Part shown: positions 8,652 through 17,217 of the stretch, in pieces
Position numbering within the stretch: position 1 is the first letter of the stretch
How the letters are laid out: every line of letters begins with the position of its first letter
Source of the DNA: Elstera cyanobacteriorum
Lineage (GTDB): Bacteria; Pseudomonadota; Alphaproteobacteria; Elsterales; Elsteraceae
Reading direction: 5' to 3'
NCBI RefSeq assembly: GCF_002251735.1
Contig: NZ_NOXS01000026.1
Coordinates: 287 to 64,286 of the forward strand
Length of the DNA: 64,000 nucleotides
Position numbers and translations under genes: made by a program
The notes under the pieces: generated by a model
Database searches by the model: none
What the model was told of the DNA's origin: nothing
What the model saw: only the letters and a program-made list of their open reading frames with translations

Positions 8652-10259
8652 ATGTCCTCTTACGATATGATTGTGGTGGGCGCCGGGTCGGCAGGCTGCG
8701 CCCTCGTGGGGCGGCTTGCGTCCGCAGGCAAGCACCGCATTCTGGTGCTGGAAGCCGGACCGCAGGACCGCAGCCCCTGGATTCACCTGCCCATCGGCTA
8801 CGGCAAATCCTTCTATGCCCCATCCGTCAACTGGATGTACAGGACCGAGCCGGTACCCGGTCTTGATAACCGTGTGATCTATCAGCCGCGCGGCAAAGTG
8901 GTCGGCGGGTCAAGTTCGATCAATGCGATGGTCTTTGTGCGTGGCCAGGCGGGGGATTTCGATGCTTGGGCCGCCGAAGGTAACCCCGGTTGGGCGTGGA
9001 AAGACCTGCTGCCGCTCTATCGCCGCATGGAAGATCACGACCTGGGGGCCAGCGCCAGCCACGGCACGGGCGGGCCGGTGCATGTGACCGATATCAGCCG
9101 CGACGTTCACCCGCTGACTCATCGTTTCGTGCAGGCGGTGCAGGAAGCCGGGTTGCCGTTCAACTCAGACCTGAATGGTGCTAGTGCCGAAGGGGTGGGC
9201 TATTACCAGATCAATACGCGCGGCGGCTTTCGGGATTCGGCGGCGCGCGCCTATTTGCGCCCCGCCCTAAAAACGGGGCGGGTGCGGCTCGAAACCGGGG
9301 CGCTGGTGACGCGCATCCTGTTCGACGGGCGCCGCGCTGTGGGGGTGGAATATCGGCAGAACGGCCAGACGCATACCGCGCGTGCGTCCCTTGAGGTCAT
9401 CCTCTCAGGCGGGGCGATCAACTCGCCGCACCTCTTGCAGCTTTCGGGCGTCGGTCCGGCGGCGCATCTGCGTGATATGGGGATTCCCATCGTGGCCGAT
9501 CTGCCCGCCGTCGGTGCCCATCTTCAGGACCATCTTTGTTATGATCACGTCTACCGGTCGCGGGAACCGAGCCTAAACGATCTCCTTCTGCCGCTGTGGG
9601 GGAAAATCCGCGTCGGCTTGCAGTATCTTCTGACCCGGCGCGGGCCGTTGGCGCTCAGCGTCAATCAAGGCGGTGGCTTTTACTGCACGCGGCCCGATGT
9701 GCCGCAGCCCGATATGCAGCTTTATTTCTCGCCGCTATCCTATGAAAAAGCCGTGCCGGGGGTGCGGGCGCTGATGAAGCCCGATGATTTCTCCGGCTTT
9801 TCCACCAGCGTCTCGCCGTGCCGTCCGACCAGCCGGGGGGAGATTCGCTTGAAGTCGCCCAAGCCGGAGGAGGCGCCCGCCATCCGCCCGAATTATCTGG
9901 CGACGCCGGAGGATCAGGCCGCCCTGCTGGCCGGGGCCAAATTCCTGCGCGAGATTGCCGCGACGCCGACGTTTAAAGCCTTGATCGACGCCGAAATCCA
10001 CCCTGGCACCACGACCGCCAGCGATGCGGAGCTTCTGGCGGATATTCGTGCCCGCGCCTATTCGGTGTTCCACCCCTGTGGATCGGTGCGCATGGGACGA
10101 GACCCCGTGACCGGCGCGGTCGATCCGGCCTTGCGCGTGCATGGGGTGGCGGGGTTGCGCGTCGTCGATGCCTCGATCTTCCCCAGCATCCCGTCCGGCA
10201 ATATCAATGCCCCCTCGATGCTGGTGGGGGAAAAGGCGGCGGACCTAATCCTCGGTTAA
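8652..10259 (+). CDS. GMC-family FAD-dependent alcohol oxidoreductase (choline dehydrogenase-like)
   Basis: This 535-residue protein has full GMC length. The N-terminal Rossmann motif GAGSAG (10-15) binds the FAD ADP moiety, the GMC signature PRGKVVGGSSSINAM lies near residues 78-92, and the active-site His is in VFHPCGSVRMG near residue 474. It should oxidise a primary alcohol to an aldehyde, which the aldehyde dehydrogenase at 268-1755 could take further. BetA-like choline oxidation is one option, but an enolase-superfamily enzyme beside it would have no role there. The stop overlaps the convergent ATPase stop in a shared TTAA. Confidence 0.9.
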   Translation: MSSYDMIVVGAGSAGCALVGRLASAGKHRILVLEAGPQDRSPWIHLPIGYGKSFYAPSVNWMYRTEPVPGLDNRVIYQPRGKVVGGSSSINAMVFVRGQAGDFDAWAAEGNPGWAWKDLLPLYRRMEDHDLGASASHGTGGPVHVTDISRDVHPLTHRFVQAVQEAGLPFNSDLNGASAEGVGYYQINTRGGFRDSAARAYLRPALKTGRVRLETGALVTRILFDGRRAVGVEYRQNGQTHTARASLEVILSGGAINSPHLLQLSGVGPAAHLRDMGIPIVADLPAVGAHLQDHLCYDHVYRSREPSLNDLLLPLWGKIRVGLQYLLTRRGPLALSVNQGGGFYCTRPDVPQPDMQLYFSPLSYEKAVPGVRALMKPDDFSGFSTSVSPCRPTSRGEIRLKSPKPEEAPAIRPNYLATPEDQAALLAGAKFLREIAATPTFKALIDAEIHPGTTTASDAELLADIRARAYSVFHPCGSVRMGRDPVTGAVDPALRVHGVAGLRVVDASIFPSIPSGNINAPSMLVGEKAADLILG

Positions 10260-12520
10260 CCCCTCTCCTCCGGCTGAAACCCCAGAAGGCGCAGCGCATT
10301 CAGCGTTACCAGCACCGTTGCGCCAGTATCGGCTAGGATTGCGATCCAGAGACCGGTAATCCCCAGCACCGAGGTCACGAGGAAAACCGCCTTTAGCCCC
10401 AGCGCTAAGGCAATATTCTGGTGAATATTCGTCATGGCAGCGCGGGCGAGGCGGATTTGCGCGGGGACATCCGTTACCCGGTCGCGCAGAATAGCGGCAT
10501 CGGCCACTTCCAGCGCCACATCGGTCCCCGATCCCATCGCAACGCCCACATCGGCTTGCTTTAAGGCGGGGGCATCGTTGATCCCGTCGCCGATCATCAT
10601 CACGCCGCCGGTTTCACTGAGGCGGCGGATTGCGGCGAGCTTATCTTCCGGTAGCATTTCCGCGCGATAATCCATGCCGAGGTGCCCGGCGATGGCGGCG
10701 GCGGTGCGTGGATTATCGCCGGTCAGGATGGTGGTGCCGATCCCCAGGCGTTTCAATTGGCGAATCGCCTCCGCCGCATCGGCGCGCGGCTCGTCGCGCA
10801 AGGCTATCAGTCCGAGCGCGCGGCCTGGGCGGAAAAGGGCGACGGCGGTTTTGCCCTGCGCCTCCAGCCGGGCGGCTTCAGCCAGCCCATCGGCATCCAG
10901 GGCACCCTCTGCCGCCGCATGGCGCGGGGAGGCAACCCAAGCGACGCCCTCGCCGACGTGGGCAGAGGCGCCTTTACCGGGCATGGTGCGGGCGTCCTGC
11001 GACGGCAGCGGGGCGATCCCGGCGGCGGTGGCCTGGGCCAGAATGGCGCGGGCGAGCGGATGGCTCGATCCGGCTTCGACGGCGGCGGCAATCGCCAAAA
11101 TCTCCGCCTCCGGAGTGCCGTTGAGCGGCACAATGTCGGTGACGACAGGCCGTCCGTGCGTCAGGGTGCCGGTCTTGTCGAAGGCGACCTGCGTGATCCG
11201 CGCCGTTGCCTCGATTACGGCGCCGCCCTTCATTAGCACCCCGCGCCGGGCGCCCGCCGAGAGGGCCGCGGCAATGGCGGCGGGGACGGAAATCACCAGC
11301 GCGCACGGGCAGCCGATCAGCAGCAAAGCGAGGCCGCGATAGATCCAGATATCCCACGCCTGCCCGAAGGCCAGCGGCGGCACCAGGATGACCAGCAGGG
11401 CAATCGACCCAATCGCGGGCATATACCAGCGGCTGAAGCGGTCGATGAAGCGTTCGGTCGGGGCGCGCGCCTCCTCCGCCTCTTCAACCAGCCGAATGAT
11501 GCGGGCGATGGTATTATCGGCAGCGGCTTTCGTGACCGTCACGCGCAACACGGCGTCGGTATTGATCGACCCAGCGAAGACGGCATCACCCGGCCCGCGG
11601 GTTTTCGGCAGGCTTTCGCCGGTGACGGGGCTTTCGTCGATGCCCGAGGTACCGGTCAGAATATCGCCATCCGCCGGAATGCGGTCGCCGGGACGGATCA
11701 GGATGATTTGGCCGGGGGTTAGGCTATCGGCCGGGACTTCCTGGGGACCGTCGCCGGTTTCTAGGAAGGCGGTTTTTGGCACCAGGGCGGCAAGCGCGCG
11801 AATGCCGTCGCGGGCTTTGCTGGCGGCCACCCCTTCCAGCATTTCCCCCACGGCAAATAGGAAGACGACCAGGGCCGCTTCCTCCGCCGCATTGATGACG
11901 AGCGCCCCGAGGGCGGCGACGGTCATCAGGGCCTCGATGGTGAAGGGTTGGCTTAGGCGCAGCGCGGCAAAGGCGCGGCGGGCGACCGGGGCAAGCCCGA
12001 TCAGGCAGGCGGCGGTGAAGGCCCAACGACCGAGCCCCGCCGAGGTCAGGGCTTCTGCCAGCCAAGCCAGGCCAAGGAGGGCGCCGGTTAGCACCACCAA
12101 TTGGCCCTTGCCCGTCTGATACCATGCCTTGCCCCGGTCCGCCGGATCGTCGTGGACGTGCTGGTGCGCCCCCGTATCCGAACCGGCGGGCGGGTGGGCA
12201 TGATCATGGTCGTGATCGTGGTGATGACCGGAGCAGGTCGCATGATCATGGTCATGCGCATCGGCGGTTTGTGTTCCAAGGGCGCGCGGCACGATGCCGT
12301 ACCCGAGCGTCCGAACCGCCGCTTCGACGGTGTCACGCCCGGTCTGATTTTCATCCAAGGTCAGCTTCAGTCGTTCGGCCATAACGGCGACGGAAACACC
12401 GTCAACCCCGGGAAGCCGTTCCAACGCGCCGCGAATCTTCGTTGCACAGGCGGCGCAATCCATGCCGGTCACCGTCCATTCCAGGGGCTGGGTGGCGCCC
12501 GGCGTTTCGTTCCGTTCCAT
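10256..12520 (-). CDS. Zn2+/Cd2+/Pb2+-exporting P1B-type ATPase (ZntA/CadA-like)
   Basis: The 754-residue pump has an N-terminal heavy-metal-associated domain with GMDCAAC (C22, C25). A long His/Asp-rich linker (about 86-126, many H-D repeats) follows. Then come eight membrane segments, the metal-site CPC in GCPCALVISVP, the phosphorylation motif DKTGTLT and the hinge GDGINDAPAL. CPC plus the MerR neighbour points to divalent soft-metal export (Zn/Cd/Pb) rather than Cu, where the linker would be unusual. It is transcribed away from the merR-type gene across a promoter with a MerR-like operator. The His-rich linker may buffer zinc. Confidence 0.93.
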   Translation of the reverse strand: MERNETPGATQPLEWTVTGMDCAACATKIRGALERLPGVDGVSVAVMAERLKLTLDENQTGRDTVEAAVRTLGYGIVPRALGTQTADAHDHDHATCSGHHHDHDHDHAHPPAGSDTGAHQHVHDDPADRGKAWYQTGKGQLVVLTGALLGLAWLAEALTSAGLGRWAFTAACLIGLAPVARRAFAALRLSQPFTIEALMTVAALGALVINAAEEAALVVFLFAVGEMLEGVAASKARDGIRALAALVPKTAFLETGDGPQEVPADSLTPGQIILIRPGDRIPADGDILTGTSGIDESPVTGESLPKTRGPGDAVFAGSINTDAVLRVTVTKAAADNTIARIIRLVEEAEEARAPTERFIDRFSRWYMPAIGSIALLVILVPPLAFGQAWDIWIYRGLALLLIGCPCALVISVPAAIAAALSAGARRGVLMKGGAVIEATARITQVAFDKTGTLTHGRPVVTDIVPLNGTPEAEILAIAAAVEAGSSHPLARAILAQATAAGIAPLPSQDARTMPGKGASAHVGEGVAWVASPRHAAAEGALDADGLAEAARLEAQGKTAVALFRPGRALGLIALRDEPRADAAEAIRQLKRLGIGTTILTGDNPRTAAAIAGHLGMDYRAEMLPEDKLAAIRRLSETGGVMMIGDGINDAPALKQADVGVAMGSGTDVALEVADAAILRDRVTDVPAQIRLARAAMTNIHQNIALALGLKAVFLVTSVLGITGLWIAILADTGATVLVTLNALRLLGFQPEERG

Positions 12521-12564
12521 TGCAGTCTCGCTATTGCCATCAGGCCGATCCCCTCTTGTCGGAC

Positions 12565-12585
12565 CTCTAGTCGCTAGAGCTGCAA
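12565..12585 (-). promoter_or_regulatory. MerR-type operator/promoter of the metal ATPase
   Basis: A perfect inverted repeat CTCTAG-TCG-CTAGAG (12565-12579) sits directly downstream, on the minus strand, of a -35-like TTGCAG (12585-12580). This is the arrangement of ZntR/CadR targets, where the dyad lies in an over-long 19-20 bp spacer. The -10 is weak, as expected for an activator-dependent promoter. Confidence 0.7.
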
Positions 12586-12609
12586 GGCCGAAATTTCGGT
12601 TGGGAATGC

Positions 12610-12651
12610 TTGAACCGCGCGGCGGCTATTCCTATAGCTTCTAGAGCTATG
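12610..12651 (+). promoter_or_regulatory. Promoter and likely autoregulatory dyad of the merR-type gene
   Basis: TTGAAC (12610-12615) and TATAGC (12633-12638) are separated by 17 bp. Overlapping the -10 is a dyad ATAGCT-TCTAG-AGCTAT (12634-12650), which resembles the ATPase operator. The regulator could block its own transcription here. Confidence 0.55.
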
Positions 12652-12660
12652 GAGGGCGCG

Positions 12661-13107
12661 ATGCTGACAATCGGGAAATTGGGCGAGGCGGCGGGCGTGA
12701 AAGTGCCAACGATCCGCTATTACGAACAGGTCGGCCTATTACCGCCCGCCGAGCGCAGCACGGGCAATCAGCGGCTATATGGCAAAGCAACCCTGGACCG
12801 GCTGCGCTTCATCCGCCATGCCCGCGACTTAGGCTTTCCGCTGGAGGCGATCCGCGACATCCTCAGCCTATCCGATCAGCCCGAGCAATCCTGTGCGGCG
12901 GCGGATGCGATTGCGAAAGAGCAGTTGATCGCCGTCCGCGCCCGCCTTGCCCGCTTACAGGCGCTGGAAGCAGAGCTTGAACGAATGGTTGCCCAATGCG
13001 CCCACGGCACGGTGGCCGAGTGTCGGGTGATTGAGGTGCTGAGCAACCATGCACTGTGTTCCCACCCGGATCACACTGGGGGCGAGACGTGGGAGGGGGC
13101 GGCCTGA
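12661..13107 (+). CDS. MerR-family metal-responsive regulator (CadR/PbrR/ZntR-like)
   Basis: The protein is 148 residues. The N-terminal winged HTH opens MLTIGKLGEAAGV and continues TIRYYEQVGLLPP. A dimerisation helix follows, then a C-terminal metal-loop region with Cys at AQCAHG, AECRV and ALCSHPDH, and an EQSC Cys at the start of the dimer helix. The Cys/His tail fits Cd/Pb/Zn sensors. ATG 12661 is preferred because GGAGGG precedes it; an upstream in-frame ATG at 12649 would lie almost at the inferred transcript start. It should activate the divergent ATPase gene. Its 3' end overlaps the convergent kinase gene by 37 bp. Confidence 0.9.
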   Translation: MLTIGKLGEAAGVKVPTIRYYEQVGLLPPAERSTGNQRLYGKATLDRLRFIRHARDLGFPLEAIRDILSLSDQPEQSCAAADAIAKEQLIAVRARLARLQALEAELERMVAQCAHGTVAECRVIEVLSNHALCSHPDHTGGETWEGAA

Positions 13108-14603
13108 GCCTCCGCCGCCCAAAACGGTCGCAGCGCTTCTGTCAGCGCCAAATACTGCTGATAGCGGCGGTCGTAATGGGGGCGTAGGGCGGGGGTGGGG
13201 TGATAGTGCTGGATGGGCTGGGTCATCGCCGTGACGGCCGCCTCGTAGCTCGAAAACAGCCCCGTGCCGACTGCGGCACCAATGGCCGCCCCCAAGGCGC
13301 CGGTCTCCCGGCAGGCGGCTACCGTAATAGGTATGTTTAAAGCGTCGGCCATGATCTGCGGCCAATGGGGGCTGCGCGATCCGCCGCCCGACATAACCGC
13401 AGAGCCAATCCCAAGCCCCGCCGACTGCAAGACGCCGAGGTGCCGCCGATGCTCAAAAACGATGCCTTCGAACATGGCGCGGATCAGATGCCCTTCGCGA
13501 TGCCATCCGGCAATCCCATAGAAGCCCGCGCGGAACGTGGCCCCTTGCCGGGAGCCATAGAGGAAGGGATGGAAATAGGGATCATCCGCCGCCGGAACAA
13601 TGTCCCCGACCAGCCGGTTGCAATGGTCGAAGGCGGGAAGGCTATGATCGCCGCGCTCCACAAACTCCCGCACGTACCATTCCAAATTAGCGGCAGAGGT
13701 CGCGCTCGATTCGATGGTCACAAACCGGTCGCGGGCGAAGGCGGAAACCATAAAGATTTTCGGATCGACGGTTAGCCGGTCGCTAAAGACCTGATTGATG
13801 CTCCAGCTACCGGTGATGATGGAGGCTTCGCCGGGCCGGACGACGCCGGACCCCATCGCACTGGCGATAACGTCGAAATAGCCGCCAATGACCGGAGTAC
13901 CGACCGCAAGGCCGGTTTCGGCGGCGGCGTCCGCCGTGACCGTTCCCACAATATCCGCCGGGCTGATCAAGGGCGGCAGCAAGCGCCCGGCATCGCTCAG
14001 GCCATAGAGCGCCAGCAGGTCGGCGGAGTAACAAAGGTCGGTCATATCCAGCAGACCGGCGCCACTAGCGTCGGATATCTCGTTCGCCAGTCGCCCCGTC
14101 AGCTTGAAATTGAGGTAATCCTTGCAGAACAGCAGGGTGCCCGCCCGGGCATAAACATCGGGTGCGTGGCGCTTGACCCACGCTAGCAGCACGGGGGTTT
14201 GCGCAGGCCAGGGCCGTTGCAAGCAGCGGGGGAACAGCGCGTCTCCAACGGCAGCCTCTAACTCCGCTGCCAGTGCCGCCCCACGCCCGTCGAGGGATTG
14301 AATGCCGAGCAACGGCTGCCGGTCACGGTCGAGCAGGTAAAGCCCATTGCCATGCCCCGCGCAGCCGATGGCCGCGATGGCGGACGGGGCGATACCGGCG
14401 GCGGTCAGGACGTTGCGGATGACGGACCGGCCATTGGCCCAAAGTTCCGCAAGGTCGCGCTCCACATGCCCCGGCTGCGGCTTTAGGGCGTGGCCGTCAA
14501 TCGCATCGGCGGCGATCTGGCGACCGGCGAGATCAAAAAGAACGGCTTTGATGACGGTATTGCCGACGTCGAGGCCGAGCAAAAATTGCGGGGTATCAGC
14601 CAT
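13071..14603 (-). CDS. FGGY-family polyol/ketose kinase, LyxK/EryA-like
   Basis: This 510-residue kinase opens with the phosphate-binding LGLDVGNTVIKAVLFD. The probable catalytic Asp is in IGGYFDVIASAMGSG, and ATP-site motifs MSGGGSRSPHWPQI and ETGALGAAIGAAVGTG follow. Segments such as SSATSAANLEWY and HPFLYGSRQGATF resemble E. coli LyxK from memory; I cannot run an alignment. EryA erythritol kinases are close relatives. It is the last gene of the eight-gene operon and overlaps the aldolase stop by 8 bp. The start is taken at MADTPQ; an in-frame ATG at 14627 lacks a ribosome binding site. It probably phosphorylates the imported polyol. Confidence 0.85.
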   Translation of the reverse strand: MADTPQFLLGLDVGNTVIKAVLFDLAGRQIAADAIDGHALKPQPGHVERDLAELWANGRSVIRNVLTAAGIAPSAIAAIGCAGHGNGLYLLDRDRQPLLGIQSLDGRGAALAAELEAAVGDALFPRCLQRPWPAQTPVLLAWVKRHAPDVYARAGTLLFCKDYLNFKLTGRLANEISDASGAGLLDMTDLCYSADLLALYGLSDAGRLLPPLISPADIVGTVTADAAAETGLAVGTPVIGGYFDVIASAMGSGVVRPGEASIITGSWSINQVFSDRLTVDPKIFMVSAFARDRFVTIESSATSAANLEWYVREFVERGDHSLPAFDHCNRLVGDIVPAADDPYFHPFLYGSRQGATFRAGFYGIAGWHREGHLIRAMFEGIVFEHRRHLGVLQSAGLGIGSAVMSGGGSRSPHWPQIMADALNIPITVAACRETGALGAAIGAAVGTGLFSSYEAAVTAMTQPIQHYHPTPALRPHYDRRYQQYLALTEALRPFWAAEAQAAPSHVSPPV

Positions 14604-15438
14604 TGCAGTAAATATCCCATGCCGCATCGCCGCTAACCCGGTCGTGAATCAACGCCATCAAAGCGCGCACCACCGCTTGCGGATTGGCATGCTGATAGAT
14701 ATTGCGGCCATAGACCAGCCCTTGCGCCCCCTGCGCCAATAGGGCCGCCGATTTAGAGAGAACGGTCTTCAAATCCTCCTTACCGCCGCCGCGGACCAGC
14801 ACCGGGCAGCGGGCAGCTTCGATAACGCGGTGGAAGTCTTCGGGATCATCGGTCGGATCGGCCTTGATAATGTCCGCCCCCATTTCCGAGGCCAAGCGGA
14901 CTAGCGGCACGATCTTGTCGGCATCGCCATCGACCTGATACCCGCCGCGCACGTCGTTCGGCAGCATCACCAGGGGTTCGATCATCAGCGGCATGCCGTA
15001 GCGGCTGCAATCGGCGCGAACGCGGCTGATATTCTCGACACATTGGCGGAATAACTCCGGCTCGTCGGGCAGCATGAAAAGATTAACCACAACGCAGGCG
15101 GCGTCCATCTCCAGCGCGCCCAGGAGCGGGTCGTGATAATTCTGGAGTTGCGACCACATGACCCGGTGGCGCTGGGCGTTATAGGGATTGCCCATATCGA
15201 TACGCATGACCAGCGCGGGCTTATCGCGCTCGGGCCGGGCCTGTAAGAGGTCGGCTTGACCATAGGCCATCTGGATGGCATCAGGCCGGGCTGCGATCAG
15301 CCTATCGACGACGGCGCCCATATCCTCAAGCCCAACCAGAAAGCTCGGCTCGTTACAGACGCCGTGGTCGAGGGCGACATCAAGGCAGCCGCCCTTGTTG
15401 AACAGCCGGTTCATCCGGGCTTTTGCGCTTACACGCAT
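14596..15438 (-). CDS. DhnA/LsrF-family class I aldolase
   Basis: The 280-residue protein is a TIM-barrel class I (Schiff-base) aldolase of the DhnA/LsrF/FbaB group. The N-terminal LDVALDHG motif and the putative Schiff-base lysine K192 in ADIIKADPTD are clear, and LVRGGGKED and GLVYGRNIYQ bind phosphate in the family. It overlaps the upstream dehydrogenase gene by 10 bp and has an AAGGA ribosome binding site. In this operon it would cleave a ketose phosphate, probably giving dihydroxyacetone phosphate and a short aldehyde. LsrF-type thiolase activity is the main alternative but fits the neighbours less well. Confidence 0.82.
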   Translation of the reverse strand: MRVSAKARMNRLFNKGGCLDVALDHGVCNEPSFLVGLEDMGAVVDRLIAARPDAIQMAYGQADLLQARPERDKPALVMRIDMGNPYNAQRHRVMWSQLQNYHDPLLGALEMDAACVVVNLFMLPDEPELFRQCVENISRVRADCSRYGMPLMIEPLVMLPNDVRGGYQVDGDADKIVPLVRLASEMGADIIKADPTDDPEDFHRVIEAARCPVLVRGGGKEDLKTVLSKSAALLAQGAQGLVYGRNIYQHANPQAVVRALMALIHDRVSGDAAWDIYCNG

Positions 15439-17153
15439 GCGTTTTTCCTTTCAGCGGAAGGGGCCGCCCAGCGGGCGGCGGGAAGATCGTGAAATTCGGT
15501 CAGCTCGGCGATGAGAGCGGCTTTTTCGTCCGCAGCTTGGGGGGCGGACCAACCCAAGTCTCGCGCCGCAATCGCGGTAAGCCGGTCAAGGCTCCGGGGA
15601 TCGAGCGCGCCGGTGATGGCGAGCGTGGTGCGCCGCAGCACCAGATCGGCCAGATGCTGGACGTCCTCGGTCGCGATCAGCCAGGTGATTTCTGCCTCGG
15701 TCCACGGCAGACCCTCGATAAGCGGGGTATCATCGGCCCGGGTACGGCAGAACTCCAGTAGCGCATAGCTCATCGTGCCATAGGTGCCGGTTAGATGGTC
15801 GGCGCGGGCGGGGCTGATCCCAAAGCGGCGGCAGAGATCGGCGGCCAAATCCGCCGGATCGGCGGGAAAATTAAGCCCGCCGCCAATGGGCAGGGGGCGC
15901 GTATCCGTTCGCCGTGGATGGTTCAAGCTGGCCAACACCGCATCGGCGGTCTGTTCGGCGAAGGCGCGAAAGGTCGTCCATTTACCGCCGACCATGCAGA
16001 ACAGCGGGATGTTGCCGTCGATCCGATGGATAAAATGGCCGCGCGAAATGCGCCCCGTAAAGGCGTGATCGCTTTTCGGCAGCGGGCGGATACCGCTGTA
16101 GCTGAAGATAATCTGGCTTTCGTCCAGCGGAATGCGCGGGAAAATGCGCTGCACGGCGCCTAAGATATAGTCCCGTTCCTCCGGCGTGCAGCGCACGCGC
16201 CCAGGCCGGTCCACGCGAATATCCGTCGATCCGGCCAACACTTTCCCGAGATAGGGGAAAAGGATGCAAACCCGCCCATCATCATTCTCGAAAAACACCA
16301 TATGGCCGCCCAAAGCCGCTTTCAGCCGGGGATTATCGAGGATGAGGTGCGAGCCTTTGGTACCCGCGACCAAGGGGGCCTCGGTCGCGCGATCTAGGCT
16401 GTTTAAGGTTTCGTCCAGCCAGGCGCCGGTTGCATTGACGATGGCGCGGGGGGTGATCGTCAGCGGGGCGTCGATCCCCAGGCCGGATAGGCGGTAGCCG
16501 CCGTCCTGCTCGGCCAAGGTCGCGTAATTCAGGGCGATGCAATCCGGCGCATCGCGGCGGCAATCGGCCAGCAGTTCGAGCGCCAGCCGTTCGGGGTGGC
16601 TAATCCACGCATCGTGATAGGTGGCGGAAGAGCGCAAATCGGGCATCAACTCCGGCCAGCGCGCCAGGGTTGCCTTAGCCGACCGGAACTGATGCTTGGG
16701 CAGGCGGCGGTTACGCCGAACGATGAAATCATAGAGCGACAGGCCGAGCTTGATCGGCAGTGCCCCCCGGCTGGCAGGTTTTCCTGTCACGCCGACAAGC
16801 CCGGCGGCGGCATTAAACAGACCGGAAAAGGTCGAGGTGATCGGAATCGTCGTCGGCAGCGGATGGACGAGGTGGGGGGCATTGGCCAGCAGCGCATCGC
16901 GTTCGCGCAGCGACTCGCGCACCAGTCCGATTTCGCCATTCTCTAGATAGCGCAAACCGCCGTGGATCATCCGCGACGGGGCGGCGCTGCACCCGGAACT
17001 GAAATCCGCCCGCTCGACCAGCAGAACGCGCAGCCCTTGCACCGCCAATTCCCGGAACGTGCCGATACCATTGATACCGCCGCCAAGAATAACGGCGTCG
17101 AAGCGGCCATCGTGGCGTATCCGATCGATGAGAGTCGCGCGGCGATTGGACAT
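15429..17153 (-). CDS. GlpD-family FAD-dependent polyol-phosphate dehydrogenase (EryB-like)
   Basis: The 574-residue protein has the GlpD/EryB architecture: dinucleotide fold GGGINGIGTFRELAVQG (about 23-39), SRMIHGGLRYLE substrate/FAD region and a C-terminal accessory domain from about residue 390. GlpD oxidises glycerol 3-phosphate; EryB oxidises erythritol phosphate, feeding electrons to quinone at the inner membrane. No glpK or glpF lies nearby, and the gene is embedded in a polyol operon, so a polyol phosphate other than glycerol 3-phosphate is likely. GGGGGAAGTT before the ATG is a good ribosome binding site. Confidence 0.85.
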   Translation of the reverse strand: MSNRRATLIDRIRHDGRFDAVILGGGINGIGTFRELAVQGLRVLLVERADFSSGCSAAPSRMIHGGLRYLENGEIGLVRESLRERDALLANAPHLVHPLPTTIPITSTFSGLFNAAAGLVGVTGKPASRGALPIKLGLSLYDFIVRRNRRLPKHQFRSAKATLARWPELMPDLRSSATYHDAWISHPERLALELLADCRRDAPDCIALNYATLAEQDGGYRLSGLGIDAPLTITPRAIVNATGAWLDETLNSLDRATEAPLVAGTKGSHLILDNPRLKAALGGHMVFFENDDGRVCILFPYLGKVLAGSTDIRVDRPGRVRCTPEERDYILGAVQRIFPRIPLDESQIIFSYSGIRPLPKSDHAFTGRISRGHFIHRIDGNIPLFCMVGGKWTTFRAFAEQTADAVLASLNHPRRTDTRPLPIGGGLNFPADPADLAADLCRRFGISPARADHLTGTYGTMSYALLEFCRTRADDTPLIEGLPWTEAEITWLIATEDVQHLADLVLRRTTLAITGALDPRSLDRLTAIAARDLGWSAPQAADEKAALIAELTEFHDLPAARWAAPSAERKNACV

Positions 17154-17165
17154 AACTTCCCCCTG

Positions 17166-17186
17166 CGCCGGTTTTGGGGACCGGCG
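17166..17186 (-). other. Intercistronic hairpin before the GlpD-like gene
   Basis: CGCCGGT (17166-17172) pairs with ACCGGCG (17180-17186) around a 7-nt loop, in the 64-bp gap between the aldo/keto reductase and GlpD-like genes. No T-run follows. Confidence 0.45.
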
Positions 17187-17217
17187 TCCTAAGCGACAGC
17201 GATGATGAACCGAAGGT

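Noticed and set aside
15429-17153. Aerobic glycerol-3-phosphate dehydrogenase for glycerol use
   Set aside because: No glpK, glpF or glpR is near. The operon has a polyol-type kinase, SorC regulator and sugar importer, so an EryB-like role is more likely.
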